Assembly: GCA_964632165.1 (NCBI GenBank)
Contig: CAZWCZ010000004.1
Span: forward strand, 14,007 to 78,006
Reading direction: 5' to 3'
Source of the DNA: SIG299 sp964632165
GTDB taxonomy: Bacteria > Bacillota > Clostridia > Lachnospirales > Lachnospiraceae
DNA length: 64,000 nt
Shown here: piece after piece, positions 42,786 to 51,524 of the stretch
Numbering within the stretch: position 1 is the stretch's first letter
Layout of the letters: each line of letters begins with the position of its first letter
Made by a program: the position numbers and the translations under genes
Notes under the pieces: generated by a model
Database searches by the model: none
Seen by the model: only the letters and a program-made list of their open reading frames with translations
What the model was told of the DNA's origin: nothing

Positions 42786-45244
42786 CAGAACTGGAATTTC
42801 GCAGTTTGTGCGAAAAGAAAATTGTAATACTGGATGGTGCGACCGGAACAAATCTCCAGAGAGCCGGAATGCCGGTCGGTGTTTGCCCGGAAAAATGGAT
42901 ATTGGAACATAAAGATACAGTTAAAAAACTGCAGAAGGAATTTCTTGCAGCAGGGACCGATATTTTATATGCACCGACATTTACGGCAAACCGTCTGAAA
43001 TTGAAAGAATACGGACTGGAAGACCGGCTGGTGGAATTTAACACGGAATTGGTGCGTCTGTCAAAAGAGGCGGTTGCGGAATATGAAGCAGAAGTGCAGT
43101 TGGAAAGGGTAAAACCGCATTTTATTGCCGGAGATCTTACGATGACCGGAAAACTGGTGTATCCTTTGGGAGAAATCTTATTTGAGGATCTGGTGGAGAT
43201 TTATAAAGAGCAGGTCAGAGCATTGCTTGCAGCGGGAGTTGATCTGTTTGTGGCAGAAACAATGATGAGCCTGCAGGAGTGCAGGGCGGCTGTGCTTGCA
43301 GTAAAAGAAAGCTGTGATCTGCCGATCATGGTTACGCTTACATTTGCAGAAGATAATAAAACGATGTACGGAACGACACCGCAGGCCGCAGTAACGGTAT
43401 TGCAGTCGTTGGGAGCTTCTGCTGTCGGAGTGAACTGTTCTGCCGGACCGGAAACGGTGCAGGAAGTTGTTGCCGGGATGGCGGCTGTAGCAGAAGTGCC
43501 GGTCATTGCAAAACCCAATGCCGGACTTCCGGGATTAAAAGACGGAGTAACGGTTTATGATATGCCGCCGGAAAAATTTGCCGAACAGATGGGATATCTT
43601 GTTGCGGCGGGAGCAGGGATCGTCGGAGGATGTTGCGGATCGGAACCGGCACATATTGCTGCGTTGGCAGTCTGCCTGGAAAACAGAGAAGTAAAGGCAG
43701 CATGGAAACAGTCAGAGGAAAGAAGTGCCATGCTTTCTACAGAATACAGAGCGTTTCCCATAGATCTGTCTGCACGGACAAAAATTATCGGAGAACGGAT
43801 CAATCCGACAGGGAAAAAAGCACTGCAGGCAGAGCTGAGGGAAGGATGTCTCGACCTTGTGCTGCAGTATGCCAAAGAGCAGGAAGAAGCGGGTGCGTTT
43901 CTTTTGGATGTCAATGCCGGGATGCCGGGAATCGATGAAAAGCAGACCATGCTCCGCATTACATATGAGCTGATGCAGCACAGCGGGATCCCGCTTGCCT
44001 TTGATTCTGCACATGCAGAAGTATTAGAAGCAGCCCTGCGGATCTATCCGGGACGTGCGCTTGTAAATTCTGTAACTTGTGAAAAAGAAAAGATGGAGGC
44101 ATTGCTTCCTATTGTAAAAAAATACGGAGCAATGTTTATTTTGCTTCCGCTCTCGGAAAACGGACTTCCGAAAGACGGGCAGGAAAAGATTGCGATGATA
44201 CATACGGTAATGGATGCAGCAGCAAAGTGCGGTCTGTCCAAAAAAGATGTTGTGGTAGACGGTCTTGTTAATACGATCGGTGCAAACCGCGAGGCTGCAA
44301 GGGAAACACTGGCGACCATACGGTACTGCAGAGAGGAACTTCAGGTGGCGACCAGCATCGGCCTATCCAATATCTCGTTCGGACTTCCGGCAAGAAGTTA
44401 TGTCAATGCGGCATTTCTGACGATGGCAATTGAGGCAGGACTTACGATGGCAATCGCAAATCCATGTCAGAAGATGCCGATGGATGCATTGCTGGCAGCA
44501 GACCTTCTGATGGGAAAAGAGTCGGCAGATATTGCATATATTGAAGCTTCCCCGACACTGAACGAAGGGATGACGCAAAGGATCTGCACGCAGGATGTTG
44601 CGAAACAGACGGAGCAAACCGGATCAACCGTTTATGAAGCGGTATTGAAAGGGAATAAAAGAACGATCCTTACGCTGGTGGAAGAAGAGCTGCAGAGAGA
44701 AGGAAAAACGGCAGGACAGATACTGAATGCAGAACTGATCCCGGCAATCAATGAAGTGGGAAAACTGTTTGAACAAAAGAGATATTTTCTGCCACAGCTG
44801 ATCGCTTCGGCGGAGACAATGGAACTTGCCATAAAACGGCTCAGACCGTTTCTGGAGGCAGGAGTGGGGAAAACGCGGGAAACGGTAGTTATTGCAACGG
44901 TCAAAGGAGATATCCATGACATTGGGAAAAATCTGGTAACATTGATGATGAAGAATTACGGATTCCTGGTAATCGACCTGGGAAAAGATGTTCCGTCAGA
45001 AAAAATCATTGCCTGTGCCCGGGAGACGAATGCAGAGTGGATCGCACTTTCTGCATTGATGACAACCACAATGACGCGGATGAAGGAAGTCATAGAACTG
45101 AAAAATGCTGCAGGACTGCAGGCAAAGGTTTTGATCGGAGGGGCTGTAACAACAAAGGAATATGCAGAAGAAATCGGTGCAGATGCGTATGCGAAAGATG
45201 CGCAGGAAGCGGTACGGATTCTTTTGGAGATGAGCAGAAAATAA
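42782..45244 (+). CDS. metH: Three-domain cobalamin-dependent methionine synthase (MetH-like)
   Basis: An 820-residue protein with a homocysteine-binding domain (about 1-300; DGATGTNLQRAG, zinc ligands in VGVNCSAGP and GGCCGSEPAH), a pterin-binding domain for methyl-tetrahydrofolate (about 325-575; IIGERINPTGKKALQ, FLLDVNAGMPG), and a B12 cap and B12-binding domain (about 600-820; GDIHDIGKN supplies the cobalt His, then VLIGGA). The AdoMet-dependent reactivation domain of full MetH (about 1,230 residues in E. coli) is absent, with a clean stop and no following fragment. Reactivation must come from another locus, or the enzyme works as a short form. Confidence 0.9.
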   Translation: MTELEFRSLCEKKIVILDGATGTNLQRAGMPVGVCPEKWILEHKDTVKKLQKEFLAAGTDILYAPTFTANRLKLKEYGLEDRLVEFNTELVRLSKEAVAEYEAEVQLERVKPHFIAGDLTMTGKLVYPLGEILFEDLVEIYKEQVRALLAAGVDLFVAETMMSLQECRAAVLAVKESCDLPIMVTLTFAEDNKTMYGTTPQAAVTVLQSLGASAVGVNCSAGPETVQEVVAGMAAVAEVPVIAKPNAGLPGLKDGVTVYDMPPEKFAEQMGYLVAAGAGIVGGCCGSEPAHIAALAVCLENREVKAAWKQSEERSAMLSTEYRAFPIDLSARTKIIGERINPTGKKALQAELREGCLDLVLQYAKEQEEAGAFLLDVNAGMPGIDEKQTMLRITYELMQHSGIPLAFDSAHAEVLEAALRIYPGRALVNSVTCEKEKMEALLPIVKKYGAMFILLPLSENGLPKDGQEKIAMIHTVMDAAAKCGLSKKDVVVDGLVNTIGANREAARETLATIRYCREELQVATSIGLSNISFGLPARSYVNAAFLTMAIEAGLTMAIANPCQKMPMDALLAADLLMGKESADIAYIEASPTLNEGMTQRICTQDVAKQTEQTGSTVYEAVLKGNKRTILTLVEEELQREGKTAGQILNAELIPAINEVGKLFEQKRYFLPQLIASAETMELAIKRLRPFLEAGVGKTRETVVIATVKGDIHDIGKNLVTLMMKNYGFLVIDLGKDVPSEKIIACARETNAEWIALSALMTTTMTRMKEVIELKNAAGLQAKVLIGGAVTTKEYAEEIGADAYAKDAQEAVRILLEMSRK

Positions 45245-45260
45245 AGAGAGGGAGAAAACG

Positions 45261-46382
45261 ATGGAGTACAGAAAATTTGAGAAACTTGGAATTCAGACAT
45301 CCCTGTTAGGATTCGGATGTATGCGTTTCCCAATCACGGGAGAAGGAAAGATTGACGAGACGCGTGCAGAAAAAATGCTGGATGAAGCATATGCAGCCGG
45401 GATCAATTATTATGATACGGCATGGCCGTATCACAATGGCGAAAGCGAACCATTCGTAGGAAGAGTCATGAAAAAATATGACAGAAACAGCTTTTATTAT
45501 GCGACAAAGCTTCCGTGTTGGATGATAAAAAGCAGAGAAGAAGCACAGGAAATCTTTCACAAGCAGCTGATGCGCCTGCAGACGGAATATATTGATTTTT
45601 ATTTATTGCATTCACTTGATCTGGAAGAGTTCCACCGGATGTGTGAGATGGGGATCGTAAACGATTTTGTAAAGCTGAAAGAAGAAGGAAAGATCCGATA
45701 TTTCGGCTTTTCGTTCCACGATTCTTATGAAGCGTTTGAGGAAATTGCAATGTATCGCGACTGGGATTTTTGCCAGATCCAGTATAATTACATGGATACG
45801 CAGGAGCAGGCCGGAGACAGGGGCTATGCCCTGTGTGAAAAACTGGGACTTCCGATCATCATCATGGAACCGGTCAAGGGAGGTGCACTTGCTTCGTACG
45901 CAGAGGATGTCATGGAAAAGTTTCTCAAAGTGCGTCCGGACAAAAGTATCGCATCCTGGGCACTTCGCTGGGTAGCCGGCAAGTCACAGGTAAAAGTGGT
46001 ACTGAGCGGGATGTCGACTCCGGAACAGGTAGCGGATAATCTGGAGACGTTTGGTGCGTTCGAGCCGTTATCGGAAAAAGAACTTGCAACGGTAGATGAA
46101 GTAGTGGCGGAAGTAAGGTCAAGGATCAAAAACGGATGTACCGGATGCAGATATTGTATGCCATGCCCGTTTGAAGTGAACATACCGAGGAATTTTGCAG
46201 TATGGAACAGTTATGGAATGTACCATAATGCAGGGAGTGCGGCAAAGCGTTACAAAGAGATGAAAGCAGAAGAACGGGCTGATCAGTGTCGTGAATGCGG
46301 TGCCTGTGAGGAAAAATGTCCGCAAAGGCTTCCGATACGCGAACATTTGAAATTGGCGGCAAAAGAACTGGGTGCATTATAA
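45261..46382 (+). CDS. Aldo-keto reductase with C-terminal ferredoxin domain
   Basis: A 373-residue fusion of an aldo-keto reductase barrel (about 1-285) with a two-cluster ferredoxin tail. The barrel has YYDTAWPYHNGESE with catalytic Asp and Tyr, YATKLPCW with Lys, and FYLLHSLD with His. The tail binds 4Fe-4S clusters through CTGCRYCMPC and CRECGACEEKC. This fused type is common in anaerobic Firmicutes and probably couples ferredoxin to reduction of a carbonyl or similar substrate, not identified. It starts 16 bases after metH and ends at a strong terminator. Confidence 0.92.
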   Translation: MEYRKFEKLGIQTSLLGFGCMRFPITGEGKIDETRAEKMLDEAYAAGINYYDTAWPYHNGESEPFVGRVMKKYDRNSFYYATKLPCWMIKSREEAQEIFHKQLMRLQTEYIDFYLLHSLDLEEFHRMCEMGIVNDFVKLKEEGKIRYFGFSFHDSYEAFEEIAMYRDWDFCQIQYNYMDTQEQAGDRGYALCEKLGLPIIIMEPVKGGALASYAEDVMEKFLKVRPDKSIASWALRWVAGKSQVKVVLSGMSTPEQVADNLETFGAFEPLSEKELATVDEVVAEVRSRIKNGCTGCRYCMPCPFEVNIPRNFAVWNSYGMYHNAGSAAKRYKEMKAEERADQCRECGACEEKCPQRLPIREHLKLAAKELGAL

Positions 46383-46396
46383 AATTTTAGATCATG

Positions 46397-46445
46397 AAAA
46401 AAGTTCTGCAGGCCGGTAAAATGTCCAAACCTGCAGAACTTTTTT
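46397..46445. terminator. Bidirectional terminator between the aldo-keto reductase and udk
   Basis: Arms at 46397-46412 (A tract then GTTCTGCAGG) and 46430-46445 (CCTGCAGAAC then T tract) form a strong stem with T runs on both strands. Confidence 0.92.
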
Positions 46446-47064
46446 AATCATGTGCCAGATGATTGGAAATGCGCTGCAGGATCATTTCCAGGGCGACACG
46501 GTTTTCACCGCCTTCCGGAACGATCAGATCAGCGTATTTTTTACTCGGCTCAACAAATTGCTCGTGCATTGGCTTTACGGTATCGAGATATTGCGAAATA
46601 ATAGAATCCAGACTTCTGCCGCGTTCTTTGACATCACGCAGGATCCGGCGAAGGATCCTGACATCGGCATCTGTATCGACAAAAATCTTGATATCCAGCA
46701 GATCGATCAGCTCTTTACATTCAAAGATCAGAATGCCCTCGACGATCATTACCTTATTCGGGTGGATAACGGTCACGTCCTTGGAACGGTTATGGGCAGA
46801 AAAATCATAGATGGGACAGGTAATGGCCTTTCCGGAGCGGAGTTGTCTGATATGTTCGATCATCAGATCTGTATCAAAGGCATTGGGATGGTCGTAATTT
46901 AGTTTGGTCCGTTCTTCATAACTCAGGTCATCATGAGCTTTGTAATAATTATCATGCATGAGAACAGTAACATCTTCTCCGAACATTTCTTTGATATGAT
47001 GGGTCAGCGTGGATTTCCCGCTGCCCGTGCCTCCGGCAATTCCGATCATTAAGATATCTGACAT
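46444..47064 (-). CDS. udk: Uridine kinase
   Basis: A 206-residue P-loop kinase of pyrimidine salvage that phosphorylates uridine and cytidine. Walker A is GIAGGTGSGKST, with HDNYYKAHDDLSYEER and NYDHPNAFDTDL for nucleoside binding and the lid RRILRDVKERGRS. The start at 47064 follows ATGGAG by 7 bases. It has a near-perfect promoter overlapped by a 10-bp palindrome, so specific repression is likely. Confidence 0.95.
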   Translation of the reverse strand: MSDILMIGIAGGTGSGKSTLTHHIKEMFGEDVTVLMHDNYYKAHDDLSYEERTKLNYDHPNAFDTDLMIEHIRQLRSGKAITCPIYDFSAHNRSKDVTVIHPNKVMIVEGILIFECKELIDLLDIKIFVDTDADVRILRRILRDVKERGRSLDSIISQYLDTVKPMHEQFVEPSKKYADLIVPEGGENRVALEMILQRISNHLAHD

Positions 47065-47113
47065 AGTTTTCTCCATTTCGTAAAAGTAAAAAGGTCTAAG
47101 TTGCGTTGCATCT

Positions 47114-47142
47114 ATTATAGGAAGAAATATCCTTAAAGTCAA
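47114..47142 (-). promoter_or_regulatory. Sigma-A promoter for udk
   Basis: On the reverse strand, TTGACT (47137-47142), exactly 17 bases, then TATAAT (47114-47119). Confidence 0.85.
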
Positions 47143-47151
47143 TATTTCTTC
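47121..47151. promoter_or_regulatory. Palindromic operator candidate inside the udk promoter
   Basis: GAAGAAATAT at 47121-47130 is repeated as its exact complement ATATTTCTTC at 47142-47151, with an 11-base spacer. The element covers the udk -35 box and the spacer up to the -10, so a protein bound here would block transcription. The regulator is not identified. Confidence 0.65.
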
Positions 47152-47160
47152 ATTTTTTGC

Positions 47161-47204
47161 AAAACTTGCCCGATCGTACCATAAAACTTGCCCGATCGTG
47201 CCAT
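47161..47204. repeat. Two tandem 22-bp repeats between divergent promoters
   Basis: Bases 47161-47182 and 47183-47204 are head-to-tail copies with a single difference (A/G at position 18 of the unit). Each contains CTTGCCCGATCGT, with the palindrome CGATCG, and ends in CCAT. A partial complementary copy (ATCGTATGGTA) follows at 47209-47219. They sit between the udk promoter and the forward promoter at 47234. Confidence 0.7.
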
Positions 47205-47233
47205 AAAATCGTATGGTAAAAGCGGACGAATTA

Positions 47234-47242
47234 TGGTATAAT
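47234..47242 (+). promoter_or_regulatory. Extended -10 promoter for the 572-residue protein
   Basis: TGG plus TATAAT at 47237-47242. The -35 position has no TTGACA-like match, but the tandem repeats lie just upstream. Confidence 0.55.
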
Positions 47243-47294
47243 CAGTAGAAAGCAAATTCGATGCGACAGATTAGGAACGGGGAGGCAGAAGGCG

Positions 47295-49013
47295 ATGGCA
47301 ATAGCTGCATTAAAGCGAAGAGAATTATATGTGGATATGGGGAAAAAGGAAGAGGTGCCGGAAGAACTCTTTCTGTATCAGGTAGATTTTTATACCGACG
47401 GGTCCTTCCGTAATAAGGAATATCTGTTCCGTAAGGAAGAAGCGGAAGAAGGACAGAAAACAGAAGAAGAACAGAAACTAAAAGAAGAACAGAAAACAGA
47501 AGAACCTCCGGCAGAAGAGCCTGTTGCCGAGGAAGAACCGGAAGATATTATGGAATTGTTTCGGGCACAGTGGAAAGAATTACAGGACTGTGCGGTTCCG
47601 GTAGAGATATTTGCAACAGATGCGTCACTGTTCCGACAGGAATTTACGCTTGATGCAGGGAAAAAAGAGCAGATACACGATATCATCAGCATGGGACGGA
47701 TGATGTCGGTTGCAGCATTTGATGAAGAACCGTATTTGTCTGCGGGTATCCGCCGCAGGATCAAGGAAAGATACCACGGATATGCAGAAGAAGTAAGAAA
47801 AAAGAGGGAAGAACATCTTTTTTTACGCCGGATGCCGTCGGGAAGTACGCATGACTGGGAAGTATCTGTAACAGACAGAGAGTATCGGGTGCAGAACGTA
47901 TACCAACTGCCAAAAACGGCAAAAGAAAATTCCAATGCCGGGAAACTGGCAGAGATCATTGCGGAGCATCCGGATGCGGATTTGATTGCAGACCGCTACA
48001 GCAGCACACTTTATCAGCTTCTGGACGCGGCTGCTGCGGAAAATGCAGTACTTCCTATGCTGTTTTCATTAGAGAGCATGTTTTATGCTGCAGGAAAAAC
48101 AGCGACACTTAAGCATCCGGCAGAAAATTATGCCCGTTATTTAAAAAATCTGGAGGAGATCCGGTTTGGAAGATTTTCGTCTGAGAAAGTTTTAAGCGAG
48201 CATACATTTTTCCTTCCGGTGGCAATTTCCGGAGAAAAAGAATGGAAAAAACAGTTTGCGGAAAATCTTTTATGGAAGCCTGTCGGAAAGGATGCTTACC
48301 GGATCCTGGCAGATGGGGAAAAAATAAAAGGAAAGTACAGTATCCGTGCGGGAAGAGAGCAGTTTGTGCTCCGGCTGGAGAGTGTTACGATAAAGAAATA
48401 TCCGGGAAGTTTTGCACTGCTCGCTATCAAGGTGAAAAATTGTGCCTATCCGGGAGAAACGGACAAAGAAAGGATCCATGCGCTGGCATCAAATCTGTTT
48501 TTGGAGGGAGAAGGTGCAGACAGTCTGGAACTTAAACTGAAGCTGCCGAAGAAAACATATCTTTTGTCAGCGGTAAAAAGGGAAGGAAATCAGGGAGAAC
48601 TCTGGCTGAATGGACTTCTGATCCCGGGAAGACGGAAAAAATTGAGAAAACATCCGCTTGTTTTGCGGGCACTTTGTGAAAAAATGTACTGTATGGAAAC
48701 CGTGAGAGAAGCACAGGAAGAGCTGGTCAGTGCAGTGCTGATGCGTGATGGTATGTTAAAAGAAACAGAGAGAAAACTGGCAGAATGTGCAGCTCCGAAA
48801 ACGCCGGGGAAATTTTCGGGACTTACCCGAAAACAGAAGAAGCAGATGCGCGCCCTGTATGAGCAGTATCGCTATCTGATGGTTTCTTTTGGAAGCGGAT
48901 ATCAGACAGAACAAAGGGAAGAGCGGGAACTCTGGAAGGTCACGGAGCAGAAAACGGAAGTAAAAGAGACGGCAGAACGGTTGAAAGAAAAATTCCAGTT
49001 CTATTTTTCCTAA
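47295..49013 (+). CDS. Uncharacterised 572-residue protein with acidic insert
   Basis: I do not recognise a family. The predicted product is soluble. After about 45 residues comes a Glu/Lys-rich low-complexity insert (about 46-85) made of repeated EEQK-type units. The remainder mixes helices and strands with no catalytic signature. A basic segment (PGRRKKLRKHPLVLRALCEK) lies near 440, and the C-terminal third is charged and helical. It has its own promoter and precedes rex by 76 bases, but rex has a separate strong promoter. Possible roles are wall, surface or regulatory; none can be supported. Confidence 0.75.
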   Translation: MAIAALKRRELYVDMGKKEEVPEELFLYQVDFYTDGSFRNKEYLFRKEEAEEGQKTEEEQKLKEEQKTEEPPAEEPVAEEEPEDIMELFRAQWKELQDCAVPVEIFATDASLFRQEFTLDAGKKEQIHDIISMGRMMSVAAFDEEPYLSAGIRRRIKERYHGYAEEVRKKREEHLFLRRMPSGSTHDWEVSVTDREYRVQNVYQLPKTAKENSNAGKLAEIIAEHPDADLIADRYSSTLYQLLDAAAAENAVLPMLFSLESMFYAAGKTATLKHPAENYARYLKNLEEIRFGRFSSEKVLSEHTFFLPVAISGEKEWKKQFAENLLWKPVGKDAYRILADGEKIKGKYSIRAGREQFVLRLESVTIKKYPGSFALLAIKVKNCAYPGETDKERIHALASNLFLEGEGADSLELKLKLPKKTYLLSAVKREGNQGELWLNGLLIPGRRKKLRKHPLVLRALCEKMYCMETVREAQEELVSAVLMRDGMLKETERKLAECAAPKTPGKFSGLTRKQKKQMRALYEQYRYLMVSFGSGYQTEQREERELWKVTEQKTEVKETAERLKEKFQFYFS

Positions 49014-49036
49014 AAGCTGAGCGGAGCAGGGAAAGT

Positions 49037-49054
49037 TTGACAAAAATATAACGA
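49037..49054 (+). promoter_or_regulatory. Candidate Rex operator overlapping the rex -35 box
   Basis: TTGACAAAAATATAACGA matches the clostridial Rex consensus TTGTTAANNNNTTAACAA at 10 of 14 fixed positions. Its right half (ATAACGA) is identical to that of the site before adhE. Its place over the -35 box fits autorepression by NAD+-bound Rex. Confidence 0.5.
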
Positions 49055-49065
49055 TGACGTATAAT
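49037..49065 (+). promoter_or_regulatory. Consensus sigma-A promoter of rex
   Basis: TTGACA (49037-49042), 17 bases, TATAAT (49060-49065): a perfect consensus pair. The rex ATG is 25 bases after the -10. Confidence 0.9.
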
Positions 49066-49089
49066 TTCTGAAAAGAAAGGGGCGTTACA

Positions 49090-49743
49090 ATGCAGAATAA
49101 AGATATTTCCATCGCGGTGGTCAAACGGCTTCCGCGTTATTATAGATATTTAGGAGAACTGCTCGCACATGATGTCGTGCGGATATCTTCCAAAGAACTG
49201 AGTGAAAAAATGGGCGTAACTGCTTCTCAGATACGTCAGGACCTGAACAATTTTGGCGGCTTTGGACAGCAGGGATACGGATATCAGGTAGAATATCTGC
49301 ACACAGAAATCGGAAAGATCCTTGGCCTGGACCGAAAAAACCGCCTGATCATCATCGGAGCGGGAAATCTTGGGATGGCACTTGCAAATTCAATGGCATT
49401 TGAGAAAAGGGGCTTTGAATTTGCCGGGATCTTTGATGTGGATCCGCAGATCATAGGCACAAAAGTACGGGGGAAAACGGTGCGTTCCATGAATGAATTA
49501 GAGAATTTTTTAAAGGAGAATCCGGTAGACATTGCGGCACTGACTGTTCCGAGAACGCAGGCTCCTCAGACGGCAGCACGTCTGGTAAAGGGCGGGGTCA
49601 ATGCTATCTGGAACTTTGCACCGACGGACTTAAATCTCCCTTCCCATGTAGTACAGGAAAATGTACATCTGACGGAGAGCCTGATGCGGCTGTCGTATAA
49701 AAAAAGAGCCGCAGAAGAAAAATTTAAAGAGGAAACGGTATGA
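49090..49743 (+). CDS. rex: Redox-sensing transcriptional repressor Rex
   Basis: A 217-residue repressor with an N-terminal winged helix (about 10-80; LPRYYRYLGELLAHD, VTASQIRQDLNNFGGFGQQG) and a Rossmann domain with GAGNLGMALANS for NAD(H). Rex leaves DNA when NADH/NAD+ rises and controls fermentation genes such as adhE and hydrogenases in Clostridia. Good consensus promoter with an internal operator candidate. The stop overlaps the acpS start (GTATGA). A likely target, adhE, lies in this window with a matching site. Confidence 0.96.
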   Translation: MQNKDISIAVVKRLPRYYRYLGELLAHDVVRISSKELSEKMGVTASQIRQDLNNFGGFGQQGYGYQVEYLHTEIGKILGLDRKNRLIIIGAGNLGMALANSMAFEKRGFEFAGIFDVDPQIIGTKVRGKTVRSMNELENFLKENPVDIAALTVPRTQAPQTAARLVKGGVNAIWNFAPTDLNLPSHVVQENVHLTESLMRLSYKKRAAEEKFKEETV

Positions 49744-50111
49744 TCTTTGGAGTTGGAACAGATATTATCGAAGTGGAACGGGTTGAGGCAGCATGCAGAA
49801 AGTCTTCTTTCTGCGATCGGATTTTTACAAAGAAAGAACAGGAACTGATCGGTACGGATGCACAGAAAGCTGCAGGAAATTTTGCAGTGAAGGAAGCAGT
49901 AGTGAAGGCGTTCGGGACGGGATTTTCAGGAATCCGGCCGATAGAGATCGAAGTGCTTCGTGAGGTTTCTGGGAAACCGTATGTTGTTTTGTACGGGAAA
50001 GCAGAGGAATTTCGGGCGAAACAGCAGATACAGAAAGTCCATGTTTCTATATCCGATACAAAAGTTTTTGCTACTGCATATGCCGTGGCAGAAACTTATC
50101 CGGAGTGCTGA
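49740..50111 (+). CDS. acpS: Holo-[acyl-carrier-protein] synthase
   Basis: A 123-residue phosphopantetheinyl transferase that activates acyl carrier protein. The Mg2+-binding signature GVGTDIIEVERVE and the second motif GNFAVKEAVVKAFGTG are intact, and VHVSISDTKVFATAYAV closes the fold. It overlaps rex by four bases. Next to alr, the usual neighbour in Firmicutes. Confidence 0.95.
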   Translation: MIFGVGTDIIEVERVEAACRKSSFCDRIFTKKEQELIGTDAQKAAGNFAVKEAVVKAFGTGFSGIRPIEIEVLREVSGKPYVVLYGKAEEFRAKQQIQKVHVSISDTKVFATAYAVAETYPEC

Positions 50112-50240
50112 CGAAAAAATCCGGAGACAAATTCCGGAAGCACTTACTTTTACATATAGTAATACGACCGGAAACGATGGTATGACAACGCCGGAAAGCA
50201 AATGAAAGTGCGGCTGCGTGGTCGAAAGGAGTTAAGCTAA

Positions 50241-51419
50241 TTGGAAACAGAACAGAACTATTTTCGCGTCAGTGCAAATATTTCACTGGATGCGGTTCGT
50301 GATAATATAAATAAAGGAAAGCAGCTGTTAGCACCCGGAACACGGCTGATGGCAGTCGTGAAAGCAGACGCTTACGGACATGGTGCCGTGCCGCTTGCAC
50401 ATGCGATCGATGATCTGGTGGATGCTTATGCGGTGGCGATTCCGGAAGAAGGAGCGGAACTGAGGAAAGCGGGAATTACAAAGCCGATACTGATCCTTGG
50501 ATATACGGCACCACAAATGGCAGAGCTTGCCATCCGTTACAACATTACAATGGCAGTCTTTCAGTCAGAAACGGCAAAAGAATACAATGAAACGGCAAAG
50601 AAGCTTGGCAAGGATGCCATGGTGCACATCAAGCTGGATACCGGCATGAGCCGTATCGGCTATCTGTGCAGGGAAGAAAGTCTGGATGATATAGAAGAGA
50701 TCACAAAACTTTCTAACGTAAAAGTAACCGGGATGTTTACGCATTTTGCAAAAGCGGATGAGGAAGATAAGACATTTGCGCGAAATCAGTTAAAGAGTTA
50801 TCTGGAAGTTGTAAAAAATCTGGAGGAACGGGGAATACGGATCCCGTGCCGCCATGTATGCAACAGTGCAGGCATCATGGATATTCCGGAAGGTGATCTT
50901 GACATGGCGCGTCTTGGAATCGCAATGTACGGGATGTATCCGACAGACGAAGTATCAAAAGAACGATATCCGGTAACACCGATAATGGAGATTAAAACCC
51001 ACATATCGATGATCAAAACATTGCCGGCAGGAGTAGGAATCGGTTACAGCGGAACATATGTAACAGAAAGAGAGACGAGGATCGCCACGATACCGGTTGG
51101 TTACGGAGATGGTTATCCGCGCGGGCTTTCTAATGCGGGACGCGTATTGATCCACGGAAAGTCTGCGCCGATTCGCGGACGGATCTGTATGGATCAGTGT
51201 ATGGTGGATGTGACTGATATTCCGGAGGCAGTGCAGGGGGATACGGTAACTCTTCTCGGAAGAGACGGAACAGAATTCATTTCTGCGGAGGAAATAGGGG
51301 AAACGGTTGGGAATTCGTTTCATTACGAGGTAGTATGCGATATCGGAAAACGGGTTCCGAGGGTGTATTACCGGAATGGACGGATAACTGAAATACGGAG
51401 CCTGCTTCCGATGGAATGA
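50241..51419 (+). CDS. alr: Alanine racemase
   Basis: A 392-residue PLP enzyme producing D-alanine for peptidoglycan. The PLP lysine is in VVKADAYGHGAVPLA, the second catalytic Tyr in GIGYSGTYVT. HIKLDTGMSRIGY and GRICMDQCMVDVTD are also conserved. It begins at a TTG (50241), supported by AAAGGAG at 50225-50231; there is no nearby in-frame ATG. The 129-base gap from acpS holds a small TCCGGA hairpin but no clear promoter. Confidence 0.96.
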   Translation: METEQNYFRVSANISLDAVRDNINKGKQLLAPGTRLMAVVKADAYGHGAVPLAHAIDDLVDAYAVAIPEEGAELRKAGITKPILILGYTAPQMAELAIRYNITMAVFQSETAKEYNETAKKLGKDAMVHIKLDTGMSRIGYLCREESLDDIEEITKLSNVKVTGMFTHFAKADEEDKTFARNQLKSYLEVVKNLEERGIRIPCRHVCNSAGIMDIPEGDLDMARLGIAMYGMYPTDEVSKERYPVTPIMEIKTHISMIKTLPAGVGIGYSGTYVTERETRIATIPVGYGDGYPRGLSNAGRVLIHGKSAPIRGRICMDQCMVDVTDIPEAVQGDTVTLLGRDGTEFISAEEIGETVGNSFHYEVVCDIGKRVPRVYYRNGRITEIRSLLPME

Positions 51420-51524
51420 TGAAAATGAGACGGGATCACTAAATAAAGGAATACACGCAAAAAAAGCAGGGAATACTTGGGATATAAAGCAGCTGCTAAA
51501 ACCAAAAACGGAGCGTGAATTTCA

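Noticed and set aside
47161..47204. CRISPR-like repeat pair
   Set aside because: Units are directly abutting with no spacers, and there are no cas genes.
50112..50240. Terminator or small gene between acpS and alr
   Set aside because: The TCCGGA hairpin has no T tract, and no ORF with a ribosome binding site is present.
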